Assembly (NCBI RefSeq): GCF_014705655.1
Contig: NZ_JACXIY010000034.1
Span: 1-64,000 of the forward strand
DNA: 64,000 nt
DNA from: Paenibacillus arenilitoris
GTDB lineage: Bacteria; Bacillota; Bacilli; Paenibacillales; Paenibacillaceae
Direction of reading: 5' to 3'
The notes beneath the pieces were generated by a model. It was not told the DNA's origin and did no database searches. It worked only from the letters and a program-made list of their open reading frames with translations. This document shows, one piece after another, positions 40,712 through 50,897 of the stretch; the first letter of the stretch is position 1, and the number at the start of each line of letters is the position of its first letter. Position numbers and translations under genes: made by a program.

Positions 40712-42528
40712 TCAGGCTCGAATACATGGGATCTTAACGTTCACCGTAGTTCCAAAACCGATCTGACTTTCGATCTCTACCCCATAATCTTCTCCAAACA
40801 GCAGCTTTATCCTGTTGTTTATATTGGAGAGGCCGATACTGTTCCCTTCAAAACGTTTGTTTTCAATATCCGAATACTCCCTATTCAGTTTCGCTTTAAT
40901 ACTCTCGAGCTCATCTTTCCTTATTCCTTTTCCAGAATCCGATATTTGAAAACATACATCTCCATTAGCATCTACATGACCGCTCACCCAAAGGGCTCTT
41001 CCCGCGTCGCTGCATTCAAGTCCGTGATAGACCGCATTTTCAACAATCGGCTGCAAAATCATTTTAGGTGTTTTCATTCCCAACAGCTTGTCATCAACCT
41101 TTACTTCCATTGAAAACTTGTTATCATAACGAATCGCAATAATATTCATATAGGCCTTAATGCATTGCATCTCTTCGCTGATCAAGACAAGCTCCTCTTG
41201 TTTAATGCTGTACCGGAAAATCTTGGACATGCATGACGTGATTTGCGCGATTTCCTTGCTCCCGTATTCAAGCCCGATGCTGCTTATGCAATTTAACGTA
41301 TTATACAGGAAGTGGGGGTTGATTTGACTTTGCAAGGCGGAAAATTCAGCCTGCTTCTGGCTGAGCTCCAATTCATATAATCTTGTCTGCGCATTAAAAA
41401 CGTCGGTCGCCATCGCTTCCATTTTGTCCATCATGTTATTGATATCATACGCCAACGCGCCGACTTCGTTTGTTGAGCGCACCTTAATCCGGAAGCCCAT
41501 ATCCCTTCCGCCGATTTTCCTCATATCCGCCACAAGCCCCATGACGGGCCGCGTCAAATTGTTGATGAAAAAATAGCCCAATATCATCATGCTGATCGTC
41601 AAGCCGATTCCTGCTATAATACTGTTTTTCTTGATCGCATTCATGTCTTCCGTCAATTCATGCACCGGAATAATACTTACGATGCTCCATCCATCCGCCT
41701 GATCCAGGGTCGTTTCCTGAACGATGACGTTCTCCCCGTTCAGGTTGGTGTTTACCCCGTCGGTTAAACGTTTCCGGTCTACCGAAAGGATATCCTCGAA
41801 TAAAATGCCGCGGAAATTCGCATTATTCGAAGCAATGACTTCATGCTCGCTATTTACGATGTACAGATTGGAGTTAGGCGTCAGCTCCGTATTTTCAACG
41901 AGCTCTTGCAGCTTTTTCGTATTCACCATAAACGAACCGTAGCCTGTCTTTTGCGAAAAATGAACCCCGCCGATCGATTCAATAATGGGCGCTATATAAA
42001 AGAAATGTTCCGTTCCCGTTTTTTCGTTTCTTAATAGGCTTGTAAACCTTCCTTGTCCGGCCGTTTCGTCATTCGCAGCGTATTTTTTCACGAACTCCGC
42101 GTACGGATTCAAAAAAAAACATCGCCGCTTGCCGTAGCCGTACTGACTACCCGTCTTCCTTCATTATCGTTAATGACAATGCCGTTCACGTAAGAATTGA
42201 AGGATCTCATATAATCCAATAAATCGATGACATAATTGCCGATTTCAATATTCCGCTTATAATCGTCCTCCGTAATGGTGAACTCCTGTATCATTTTATT
42301 GTTAACCACGATGTTGGTGCTGACAATGATATCGTTAAATACGGAATCAATTTTTTGACGGGTTTGTTCGATGATTTTATTCCCGTAGTTGGTGGCTCTT
42401 TCTTGCGTCAGATGATAAAAGCTGAAATAAAAATAGGACTCCATTGCCGTAAATATAATTACCGTAAACAAAGAGATGAGCAGAATCTGATGCTTGAGCT
42501 TCAATCTACTGATTTTCAAATTCGACAC
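40712..42528 (-). pseudogene. YesM-type sensor histidine kinase, split by a frameshift in a T9 tract
   Basis: Two frames form one kinase of about 600 residues. The first (from about 42528) has the first membrane span and part of the extracellular sensor, and stops at TGA 42109. The second, one frame away, resumes with NPYAEFVKKY. It carries the rest of the sensor, a second span (SIIAGIGLTISMMILGYFFI), HAMP, the H-box QSQINPHFLYNTLNCISS and an HATPase domain (GNSIGLSNINNR). The break is exactly at nine T (42111-42119): ten T, or a -1 ribosomal slip, would restore GDVFF into LNPYAEF. The start (GTG 42528 or TTG 42519) overlaps the response regulator stop. It may be a contingency switch, real slippage, or a read error. 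Confidence 0.75.
42111..42119 (-). repeat. Homopolymeric T9 tract at the kinase break
   Basis: Nine consecutive T on the minus strand (nine A on the plus) at the exact position where the kinase frame fails. Long runs of this kind are prone to slipped-strand mispairing, transcriptional slippage and ribosomal -1 frameshifting. Confidence 0.9.
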
Positions 42529-43964
42529 TCCGATCGGGCCTTTCTGAATTTGGCGGGCGTGATCCCGCATTCTTTCTTAAATACTTTATTGAAATAATAG
42601 TAATCGAAATAGCCCGCTTCCGATGCGATTTCTTCAATGGACAATTCCGTATGCTTCAACAGCTCGCAAGCTTTGTTTATTCGCAATTCCGTGACGTATT
42701 CCGAAAAGGTTTTGCCCAGATTTTTTTTGAACAGCTGGCAGCAATAGACTTGGTTGATATAAAATTTCACGGACAGCTCTTTGAGGTACAGCTTGTTCTG
42801 AAAATGATTGTCGATATAGTTAACCATCTGGGAAAAATGCGTATTCGTTTCGCTTTCATTGATAGACTGGTCATTCAATTGCTTTAAATAAATAAAAATA
42901 TCATATAAAAAACTGCATAACGAGTCAAAGTTCTCGAAGCGCTCTTTCAGCTCCGCGTAATTCAGAAATTCAAGATCCATGTCCTTCAATTGTTCGTAAT
43001 AGCTGCCGACCAACGCGCTGACCGCTTGATTCCAGAAAAAAACGACCTCTCCCATACCTAACCGGTTATGGTTAAAGTAAGGCACGAGCCTCTCCTTCAT
43101 GTCGTCGATTTGTTCGAAATTTCCCTCCCGAATCATGGAAGATATTTCGTCGATAAAAGGCTTAACCAGGTTAAGCTTCTGCTCATATGGATAGATGCCT
43201 TGTTCTCCATGTAAAAATACGTTTGACGCAGCGATATCGGATTCCTTGATAAGCTTTGCTATATTTTTATCGTCTTTAGAGACGCTGCTCATTCCTGCCG
43301 ATTTAATAGCCGAATGCGTGAGAACGGAATAGTCGAACCCCTCATCCAGTTCCGCTCTTCTCTCGCTTCTGAGAATATAGAGCGTCTTTCTTGACCCCAA
43401 TTCCACTTCCAACGTATTTTTACTATCGAACGGCTTTAAGTAATCCTTTTCGCCGCGATTCGAACAAATGACGACGACGCGAAAGTAACCGTTCGATGAC
43501 TCCTCGAAAAAAGGCGTTAACTGCTTTAATTCGCTTTTATCCGTTGAGGTTAACGCCTCCAAAATACGGTCATTACGAATGCTTCTCTTTTTAGAAAAAT
43601 GCAAGGCCACCTTTTCAATCAACGGGTCCGCCATCTCGATATCGATCGGCTTCAGGCAATAATCCAACGCGCCGTGCCTTAAAGCCTCCTGTGCGTAAGC
43701 AAACTCGGAGAAACCGCTTACAATTATGAAGGCAACGTCCAAATCTCTTGCTTTGGTCATCTTGATCAGATCAAGGCCGGAAATTTCAGGCATTCTTATA
43801 TCGGTAAAAACGAGATTGGGGCGCTCTTCGCATATGAATTCAAACGCCTCATGGCTGCTTGTAAATTGGCCGATAATTTCGAACCCGTACTTCTTCCAGC
43901 TGAACGCGTTCCGTATGCCTTTGATCGCCCACGGTTCATCATCTACAATAATAACCCTATACAT
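42516..43964 (-). CDS. YesN-type response regulator with AraC output domain
   Basis: 482 residues. The N-terminal receiver has the phosphoacceptor aspartate in LVFTDIRMPEISGLDLI and the acidic pocket in IIVDDEPWAIKG. A central linker of about 250 residues is followed by a C-terminal AraC double helix-turn-helix (FYINQVYCCQLFKKNLGKTFSEYV and AGYFDYYYFNKVFKKECGITPAKF). AGGGGG precedes the ATG. It overlaps the kinase gene downstream and lies downstream of the importer at 44083-47647, which it probably activates. If the kinase is inactive, this regulator would be an orphan. Confidence 0.92.
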   Translation of the reverse strand: MYRVIIVDDEPWAIKGIRNAFSWKKYGFEIIGQFTSSHEAFEFICEERPNLVFTDIRMPEISGLDLIKMTKARDLDVAFIIVSGFSEFAYAQEALRHGALDYCLKPIDIEMADPLIEKVALHFSKKRSIRNDRILEALTSTDKSELKQLTPFFEESSNGYFRVVVICSNRGEKDYLKPFDSKNTLEVELGSRKTLYILRSERRAELDEGFDYSVLTHSAIKSAGMSSVSKDDKNIAKLIKESDIAASNVFLHGEQGIYPYEQKLNLVKPFIDEISSMIREGNFEQIDDMKERLVPYFNHNRLGMGEVVFFWNQAVSALVGSYYEQLKDMDLEFLNYAELKERFENFDSLCSFLYDIFIYLKQLNDQSINESETNTHFSQMVNYIDNHFQNKLYLKELSVKFYINQVYCCQLFKKNLGKTFSEYVTELRINKACELLKHTELSIEEIASEAGYFDYYYFNKVFKKECGITPAKFRKARSECRI

Positions 43965-44082
43965 AAAGCACCCCCTGATGGCTCTTCACGTCGCCTGGCA
44001 TTGGCGCAATAACCGCTCCGCTCAAATCATAGAAGCCGATGAACGGCGTCAACGGCTTGTATGATTGCTGATACGGCTTTTT

Positions 44083-45675
44083 TTATTTATTGGCTTCTTG
44101 CATGGCCCGGTAGATCTGCACGCTTTCGTCCATCACCGCTTGCCCGCCCGCTGCCATATATTCCTGAACCAGCGAATCGTATAGCCCGTCGAATTCCGAA
44201 GGCTTGCATACGATCAGCTTATCCGTCATCTGTTTGTTCAAATCGCCAAGCGTTTTGCCGAACTTGATATTGGCTTCGTTCGGCGTATCGAAGAAGAAGC
44301 CGGTATACGAGTCCGTCGTGTTGATTTTGTAGGATTGCTCCGCAATCTCTTCGAGCCCCGGAGCCGTTGCAGCCAATGCCTTGATGTTCTTCTCTTGATC
44401 GCCAAGCTCCACGCCGTTAACAACCAACGTATAATCAAGATTCAGGGCGCTCGTTTGCATATTGTCCCCTGTTTGGTTAATAACCTGCGGAATACCGTTC
44501 ACCATCTTGTGATTGACCCCTTCCTCGCCGTACTGCAGGAAGAACAACACTTCAGGATTGGACATCCAGTTCAAGTATTTCATGGCCAGTTCCGCGTTTT
44601 TACTGCTTTTAGGGATAAACACGTTGATGCCGTTTTCGTTATACGCGATTTTCTTGTACTTCCCTTCGTCGTTCTTGAATGCGTCAATGGGAACGAAGAC
44701 GGCCTCCGGCACGTTTGCTCTTAACGGCTCGCTTATGTTTTGTCTGAGCGGATAATCCCAGTTTGCGCTGAAGAATCCGACTTTGCCGTTCGTAACGTCG
44801 GCATCCGCTTGCTGCGCGGTTTTGTCCAGCGCAAAATCCGGGCTGATTAATCCTTCATTATAGAGCTTGTTAAGGAACTTTAGCGCTTCCTTGTTTCCAG
44901 GTTTCAGCCAGTTCGGCATCGTGACGAATTCTTCTTCCGATTGCTCCTCCCAGAACGACTCCGATAAATTTCCGTAGCCATAGTTCATGCCGGTCGCTGC
45001 CACTCCCCAAGGAATGACGCCATCTACTCCGCCGGGATTTTTATCTCGGAATGCGATTAAAGCTTCATACAGTTCTTCTCTCGTAGTCGGAACCGGCAAG
45101 CCCAGCTTATCCAGCCAATCCTTTCTGATGAACGATCCGATCCATGCCAGCGAAGTACGCTTGGCAGGTATCGCCATTAGTTTCCCGTTGTAACGGCCGT
45201 AAGTAAGCACGGTTTCGCCAAGATAGTTTTTCAAATCCTGGCCGTGCTCCTCCAACAAATCATCGAGCTGCATAATGCCGTTTGATTTGGCGTATCTCGA
45301 TACGGTTGCGCCGTCGTAAGTAAACGAAATATCGGGCGCCTCGCCTGCAGCCATTAAGACATTGAGCTTATCAATTTCCTGCGATCTTGGCACGGGAACG
45401 AATTTTACGATCGCATTGTTCGCTTTCCCGAAATTTTCGTTGATATATCTCGTCCATGTATTATCGTTCAAATCCGGCTGGCCCTGAATGCCCCGGTCAA
45501 AAATTTCGACCGTCAGCGTAACCGGATCGCCCGAAGGCGCAGCCCCTGGCGTCGACGATTCTCCCGTTGCCGGGCTTTCCTTCGGATCGTTCGTATTTTG
45601 GCCGCTGCATGCCGCTAACGCGCTTGTCAATAGCGTCAAAGCCATGAATGAAACCAACGTTTTCTTCGTTTTAAT
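44083..45675 (-). CDS. ABC transporter substrate-binding lipoprotein (probable ATT start)
   Basis: Extracellular lipoprotein of about 530 residues, LplA-like, with lipobox LAAC. Usual start codons give a signal peptide without basic residues (TTG 45657: MVSFMALTLLTSALAAC). Six codons upstream, an ATT at 45675 would add KTKKT, a normal n-region, and it is preceded by AAAAGGGAGAGG at 6-base spacing. An ATT start is rare, so an ATG-to-ATT mutation is equally possible. It is downstream of its two permeases, the reverse of the usual order. Confidence 0.85.
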   Translation of the reverse strand: MKTKKTLVSFMALTLLTSALAACSGQNTNDPKESPATGESSTPGAAPSGDPVTLTVEIFDRGIQGQPDLNDNTWTRYINENFGKANNAIVKFVPVPRSQEIDKLNVLMAAGEAPDISFTYDGATVSRYAKSNGIMQLDDLLEEHGQDLKNYLGETVLTYGRYNGKLMAIPAKRTSLAWIGSFIRKDWLDKLGLPVPTTREELYEALIAFRDKNPGGVDGVIPWGVAATGMNYGYGNLSESFWEEQSEEEFVTMPNWLKPGNKEALKFLNKLYNEGLISPDFALDKTAQQADADVTNGKVGFFSANWDYPLRQNISEPLRANVPEAVFVPIDAFKNDEGKYKKIAYNENGINVFIPKSSKNAELAMKYLNWMSNPEVLFFLQYGEEGVNHKMVNGIPQVINQTGDNMQTSALNLDYTLVVNGVELGDQEKNIKALAATAPGLEEIAEQSYKINTTDSYTGFFFDTPNEANIKFGKTLGDLNKQMTDKLIVCKPSEFDGLYDSLVQEYMAAGGQAVMDESVQIYRAMQEANK

Positions 45676-45805
45676 TATAAACCTCTCCCTTTTCGATTCA
45701 TACTTATCCGCATTAAAGCCTTGTCCTTCTCATAAAGCCTCATCATTGAACAATATCGCATGTTACCAAGAAGAGCATCCCCCCTTTCAGTAAACGGGCC
45801 CGCGA

Positions 45806-46684
45806 TTAACCTTTAATAGCCCCCAGCATTAATCCGTCAACAAAATACTTTTGAAGCTTGGGGTAAACGACCAGGATCGGAACGGTCGCAAAGACGACAC
45901 TCGCGGCTTTCAAGGCCTCGGGCACGATTGTGACGCCAAAGCTGCCTTCGCCTTGCTGCTGGTTATCTAACTGCTGGCTCTCCGTAATGATTTGGTACAG
46001 CTTTAATTGGATCGGGTACAGGTTCTTGTCCGTTATATAAAATAGCGCGTCCTGGAAACCGTTCCACCTGTCAACCGCGTAAAAGAGGCTTAAGGTTGCT
46101 ATAGCGGGCATCGATAGCGGAAGGACGATTCGCGCTAATATTCCCAGATCGCTGCAGCCGTCTATAGACGCCGATTCTTCCAGGCTTTCCGGAAGCGAGG
46201 AGAAAAAGGTTTTTAGGATGATCAGATAGAACACGCTCATCGCGCCGGGCAAGATCAAGCTCCAGATCGAATTCATCAATCCCAGATTTTTCACCAGAAT
46301 ATAGTCGGGGATTATGCCTCCGCTAAAGTACATCGTAAAAATCATGATCGTTAAAATAAAGCTTCTTCCCTTTAACCGCTTCTTTGTAAGCGGATACGCG
46401 GCGCAAATCGTAAAGAACATGCAGCTGAGCGTGAATATCGTCGTAAGCACGATCGTGAACCCGAGAGAATAGATCATATCCATATCGCTTAAAATCGTCC
46501 GATACGTTTCCAGCGTGAATTCTACCGGCCAAAGAGAGACCTTCTGCGAGATGATCGCATTATTCGAACTGAAGGAAAGCGCTATGATATACAAGAACGG
46601 AACAAGACAAGAAAGCGCAACGACGCTAATGATTGCTATGATTAAAGTATCCGCGTAACTCGTTTTTCCTCTTCTGCTCAACAA
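45806..46684 (-). CDS. Carbohydrate ABC transporter permease (LplC/YtcP-like)
   Basis: About 292 residues with six predicted spans. EAA loop EESASIDGCSDLGILARIVL; C-terminal GLMLGAIKG typical of the group. The start is TTG 46684, with GAGGAG 8 bases upstream. It lies 12 bp downstream of the LplB-like permease. Confidence 0.92.
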   Translation of the reverse strand: MLSRRGKTSYADTLIIAIISVVALSCLVPFLYIIALSFSSNNAIISQKVSLWPVEFTLETYRTILSDMDMIYSLGFTIVLTTIFTLSCMFFTICAAYPLTKKRLKGRSFILTIMIFTMYFSGGIIPDYILVKNLGLMNSIWSLILPGAMSVFYLIILKTFFSSLPESLEESASIDGCSDLGILARIVLPLSMPAIATLSLFYAVDRWNGFQDALFYITDKNLYPIQLKLYQIITESQQLDNQQQGEGSFGVTIVPEALKAASVVFATVPILVVYPKLQKYFVDGLMLGAIKG

Positions 46685-46696
46685 AACCCACGCTCC

Positions 46697-47647
46697 TCAC
46701 CAAATTCCTTGCCCGACGATTTTCTTGGAAATATAGTTTGCCGCCACCAGAAACACTAACCCTACGACCGATTGAAATAATCCGACCGCCGTGGCCTGCG
46801 AGAAATCGCCCGCCCCGATCCCGATCCGATAGACATAGGTGCTGATGACATCGGAGTACTCGCTTACCAGGGAATTCCCCAGAACATACGGCCGATCGAA
46901 CCCGATCGAAACCATCCTGCCGATTTGCAAAATAAGCAAAATCATAATGGTTGGCCGAATGCCCGGCAGCGTAATATGCCAAATTTTTCGAAGCCTGCTG
47001 GCCCCGTCGATATCCGCAGCCTCATACAGCTCCTTGTTAATTCCGACTAATGCCGCTAAATAGATGATAGTGCCCCAACCTACGCTTTGCCACACCCCGA
47101 CCAGCACGTACATGACAATCCAGTTTTCCTTCCGGGAAAGGAACTCGATTTTAGAAAGGCCGAGGCCGGCCAGAAGGCTGTTCGCCAGGCCTCCCGTAGA
47201 AAACAAAAGATAGACCATGCCTCCGATAATGACCCAAGACAAGAAATGCGGTAAGTATAAAATCGACTGCGCGACTTTTTTAAATCGTGCATGCCAGATT
47301 TCATTCAACAAAATAGCCAGTATGATCGGCGCCGGGAACCCTATCGCCAAATCCAGCAAGTTTAAGACGAGCGTATTTTTAAGCGCGCGGTAAAAACTGT
47401 TTTGTTCAAAAATAAATTTGAAGACGTCTAGCCCAACCCACTCGCTGCCGCCGATTCCCTGAAAAAGGTTATAATCCTGAAAAGCCATCAATACGCCATA
47501 GATCGGGGCATATCTAAATATCGCTAAATACGCCAATGGCAACAGTAAAAGTAAATACAGTAGAAAATCTTTTTTCAAGTAATACATGAAATTGTTCTTT
47601 CTGTTCAGCTGGATCCTGTTATTTGGACTGTTTATAACCGCTTTCAT
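46697..47647 (-). CDS. Sugar ABC transporter permease (LplB/YteP-like)
   Basis: About 316 residues, six spans, with IFRYAPIYGVLMAFQDYN and the EAA loop YEAADIDGASRLRKIWHITL. ATG 47647 has GAGG 9 bases upstream; the frame is open a little further. It heads the operon permease-permease-lipoprotein, with the YesN/YesM pair following. Confidence 0.92.
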   Translation of the reverse strand: MKAVINSPNNRIQLNRKNNFMYYLKKDFLLYLLLLLPLAYLAIFRYAPIYGVLMAFQDYNLFQGIGGSEWVGLDVFKFIFEQNSFYRALKNTLVLNLLDLAIGFPAPIILAILLNEIWHARFKKVAQSILYLPHFLSWVIIGGMVYLLFSTGGLANSLLAGLGLSKIEFLSRKENWIVMYVLVGVWQSVGWGTIIYLAALVGINKELYEAADIDGASRLRKIWHITLPGIRPTIMILLILQIGRMVSIGFDRPYVLGNSLVSEYSDVISTYVYRIGIGAGDFSQATAVGLFQSVVGLVFLVAANYISKKIVGQGIW

Positions 47648-47835
47648 TTTAATCATCCTCAATTAAAGGGTTTTGACGAAATATCCGTCCGCAGGGCGGC
47701 TTGCGCTTATAAGGCCAAGGAGGTATCTCGTGTAAGTAATTGTACGCTCGAGACTCCGTTATAAAAATGTACTTTCTTAAAATAATTTTTGTAATAACTT
47801 AAGTCAGTACTAGCACCGCCCTATAAGCCCAACCA
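47648..47835 (-). other. Upstream region of the 44083-47647 importer
   Basis: Roughly 190 bp of AT-richer DNA between the importer and the sulfatase terminator. No confident promoter boxes or operator were recognised. Confidence 0.4.
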
Positions 47836-47877
47836 CAAAAAAGACAGAATGATCGCCCGATCATCCTGTCTTTCTTT
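47836..47877 (-). terminator. Terminator of the sulfatase operon
   Basis: AAAGACAG (47840-47847) and CTGTCTTT (47866-47873) form the outer stem, with TGATCG/CGATCA inside. On the minus strand it is followed by six T, and it lies 36 bp beyond the sulfatase stop. Confidence 0.8.
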
Positions 47878-47912
47878 TGCTTCCTATTTGACTTAAAACC
47901 CGGGTGGCCGAC

Positions 47913-49250
47913 TTACCGGTGCATGCTTGCCTTCTCGGACCACTCCCGTTCCCAGCGCGCCTCGATCCCCTCACGCCAGCGCAGCGCCTTCGACGAAAGC
48001 TCCTCTACCAGCTCGGGATGCGCGGCGCGCTCATTCACCCGCTCTCCCGGATCGGCGGCCACATTGGCCAGGTGTACGTCATCCCCGGCGGGCGCGCCTT
48101 CCTCCAGCTGGCCGTTCAGCACGAGCTTCCAATCGCCGCGGCGGACCGCCGTCTGCTTGCCCAGCTCCCAGTACAGCTCGCGTTCCGGCAGCGCTTCTCC
48201 CCGAGAGAGCAGAGGCAGCAGATCCACGCCGTCGCATTCCCGGCCTTCCATGCCGCCCCCCGCCGCGCGGAGAATCGTAGGCAGGACGTCGACGGCACAG
48301 CACGGCTCGGAAATCGTCTGGCCCGCGGGTATCTTCGCCGGCCAGTTCCAAATGCCCGGCACGCGTATCCCGCCTTCGTACAGACTGAATTTGTGGCCCT
48401 TCAGCATGCCGGCCGAACCGCCGTAGTACGGATCCTCCGTACCGTCGAGCCAGTTGCGCGACTCGCGCGACGGGCCGTTGTCGCTCTGGTAGAAGATGCA
48501 CGTGTTGTCCCGCACTCCTTGCCGCTCCAGCTCCGCCACGATCTCGCCGACCCCGTCGTCGACGGCGCTGAGCATCGCCGCCATTATGCGGCGGTCCCAA
48601 GGCAGATGCGCGAAGCGATCCGTGTACTTGCTCGGGGCATGCATCGGATAATGCGGCGCGTTGTAGGCCACGTACAGGAAGAACGGCTGATCCTCGTTTG
48701 CGATGGCCCGAATATGCCCTACCGCACGCCGCGTCACCAGATCGGTGAAGTATTCCCCGTCCTCATGCACTTCCCGTCCGTTATGCCAGAGGTCGTGAAG
48801 CGGGTTATGCGGGCTGCCCCAATAAAAAATATGCGAATAATAGTCGATGCAGCCGGCCATGAAACCGAACGTTTCGTCGAAGCCATGCTGCTCCGGGCGG
48901 CAATCGTCCCGAACGCCGAGATGCCATTTGCCGAACAGGCCGGTCGAATAACCGAGCTTCTTCAGCTCCGAAGACAGCGTGGGGACCTTCGTCATCAACC
49001 CGCTGGTCTGCCTTCTGCCGCCCAGAATCGAGCGCACGCCGGCGTTGCCCGGATATCTGCCGCTCAGCAGGGATGCCCGGGACGGCGAGCAGACGGCGCT
49101 GGCCGCGTACCAGTCGGTGAACCGGGCGCCGCCGGCCGCCAAGCGGTCGATATGCGGCGTCCTCACATCCGTTGATCCCATGCATGACAAGTCTCCATAG
49201 CCCTGATCATCCGTCATAAACACGATGACGTTCGGCCTTCTTTCCTTCAT
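47913..49250 (-). CDS. Sulfatase (formylglycine-type)
   Basis: Type I sulfatase of about 445 residues. Metal ligands D14-D15 lie in FMTDDQGYGD, and the maturation motif CSPSR is at 54-58, where C54 would be converted to formylglycine. No signal peptide is seen, so it should act in the cytoplasm on imported sulfated sugars. ATG 49250 has AAGGAG 10 bases upstream. It lies downstream of the importer 49281-52691, which suggests that a sulfated glycan fragment is the ligand. No maturase gene is in the window. Confidence 0.92.
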   Translation of the reverse strand: MKERRPNVIVFMTDDQGYGDLSCMGSTDVRTPHIDRLAAGGARFTDWYAASAVCSPSRASLLSGRYPGNAGVRSILGGRRQTSGLMTKVPTLSSELKKLGYSTGLFGKWHLGVRDDCRPEQHGFDETFGFMAGCIDYYSHIFYWGSPHNPLHDLWHNGREVHEDGEYFTDLVTRRAVGHIRAIANEDQPFFLYVAYNAPHYPMHAPSKYTDRFAHLPWDRRIMAAMLSAVDDGVGEIVAELERQGVRDNTCIFYQSDNGPSRESRNWLDGTEDPYYGGSAGMLKGHKFSLYEGGIRVPGIWNWPAKIPAGQTISEPCCAVDVLPTILRAAGGGMEGRECDGVDLLPLLSRGEALPERELYWELGKQTAVRRGDWKLVLNGQLEEGAPAGDDVHLANVAADPGERVNERAAHPELVEELSSKALRWREGIEARWEREWSEKASMHR

Positions 49251-49280
49251 ACCGCGCACTCTCCTTCTTTAAGTCAATCG

Positions 49281-50861
49281 CTAACCGCTATAGCGTTCGT
49301 ACGCTTGCCGATAAGCGTCCATATACTGCTCGAGCCCCATGCGTCCCAACGTTTGAATGTAATTGTCCCACTCGGAGAAGGAAGCGGCGCCCGTAATGAA
49401 CCGCACCGTCATTTCATTGACGTAGGTGGTCAAGTCGTTGCCGATCGATGCCAGCAGAGCCGATTCTTCATCGGTGTGCGTGAAGGCCGGCCACACTTCA
49501 TCCGGGAAATAGTCGCTTACTTTCTCCGTGCCTGCCAGAGCCGAAGGGTAGCTGGCGCCGCCTTTGGAGAACTTCTCGGTCTGCATCGTCGGCTGACCCG
49601 AGCCCGGCCAAGCGAGATATTGACCCACGGCTTCGTCCAGCGTTAAGCCGTTCGGATTTTTGGTGATCTCCTCGACATACTCGTACTGATCGTTGCCAAC
49701 CGTTCGGAAAGTCTCGCCCTCCACGCCCATGAAGAACAGCTTCATCCCTTCCTCGGAATACCAATAATCGGCCCATTTCATCGTTTCTTCCGGATACGGA
49801 TTGACGCTCGTAATGACAAATGCGCCCGAGACGCGCATCGTCGGGTTGACGCCGGCGATGAGCTGATCCCCGTGAGGCCCGACGAGCGCGTTCATCCCGG
49901 CAAAATCGTCCTTCGTCGTCTGACCGATCGGCACCGGATTGACAAAGACGAAGCTGCCCACCGTGTCCGCCTCGCCTTTGGCCGTCATCTTCGCGTTGTT
50001 CATCGTAAAGATCTCTTCGTCGAGCAGCTTCTCTTTGTAGAGTCGCGCCATGAACGCCAGCAGCTCCTTATACCGGGCGTCCGCCGGGATGAACCGAAGC
50101 GATTGCTTCTCTTCGTCCATATCGACGTACGGGTGGGCGCTGCCGCGATTGCCGAGGCCCCAGAATCCGCGAAGCGCGTGCGAAATCGAATCGATGCTAG
50201 GCGCGGTCAAAGGCACCTCATCCATCTGGCCGTTGCCGTTCGCGTCCTTGTCCCTGAACGCTTTCAGCAGCTCGTAGAACTCCTCCGTCGTAGTCGGCTC
50301 GGCGGCACCGATTTTGTTCATCCACTTCTCGTTCAGAAACAGCTTGGACCCGTAATTCGCCGACGGAAAATCGTTAATGAACGGGAGCGAATAAATATTG
50401 CCGTCCGGCTGCGTAATGCCTTCCTTGACCTCCGGATACTGCTCGAAGATCCTCTTCAAGTTCGGCGCGTGCTCCTCGATCAGATCGTTAAGCGGGATGA
50501 AGACGCCGTCCGCTCCGTATTTCACCAGATCGGAGTTCTGCAATTGCGCGCGGAAGATCGCATCCGGCACGTCCCCGCTGGCCAGCAAAATATTCCGCTT
50601 CTCCACGAAGCTGGTATCCGGCACCTGTTCCCAATTGACGTGGATGCCCGATTTCGCTTCATATTCCTTCCACACCATCATATTATCAAAATCCGCATAA
50701 ACCGGCGATACGGAAGTAAGCATCCGCAGCGAAATCGGACGGTCGCCGCCCTCTCCGTCGTTGCTTGCCTCCGGATTGCCCGAATCGGAAGCGCATGCCG
50801 TCATGGCCAGCACCATCGCTGCCGCGGTCGCGCCGGAGACGATTAACTTGAGCTTTTTCAT
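49281..50861 (-). CDS. ABC transporter substrate-binding lipoprotein
   Basis: About 526 residues. Signal peptide MKKLKLIVSGATAAAMVLA with lipobox TAC, then a Gly/Asp/Ser-rich linker. Long LplA-like SBP fold. ATG 50861 has AGGGGGG upstream. It lies between the permeases and the sulfatase, in the operon permease-permease-lipoprotein-sulfatase. Confidence 0.92.
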   Translation of the reverse strand: MKKLKLIVSGATAAAMVLAMTACASDSGNPEASNDGEGGDRPISLRMLTSVSPVYADFDNMMVWKEYEAKSGIHVNWEQVPDTSFVEKRNILLASGDVPDAIFRAQLQNSDLVKYGADGVFIPLNDLIEEHAPNLKRIFEQYPEVKEGITQPDGNIYSLPFINDFPSANYGSKLFLNEKWMNKIGAAEPTTTEEFYELLKAFRDKDANGNGQMDEVPLTAPSIDSISHALRGFWGLGNRGSAHPYVDMDEEKQSLRFIPADARYKELLAFMARLYKEKLLDEEIFTMNNAKMTAKGEADTVGSFVFVNPVPIGQTTKDDFAGMNALVGPHGDQLIAGVNPTMRVSGAFVITSVNPYPEETMKWADYWYSEEGMKLFFMGVEGETFRTVGNDQYEYVEEITKNPNGLTLDEAVGQYLAWPGSGQPTMQTEKFSKGGASYPSALAGTEKVSDYFPDEVWPAFTHTDEESALLASIGNDLTTYVNEMTVRFITGAASFSEWDNYIQTLGRMGLEQYMDAYRQAYERYSG

Positions 50862-50897
50862 CGTTCTGCCCCCCTGTTTATTCATTGATCCCGCATC

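Noticed and set aside
44032..44085. Hairpin with T run on the plus strand near the lipoprotein stop
   Set aside because: No plus-strand gene ends there, and on the minus strand there is no T run.
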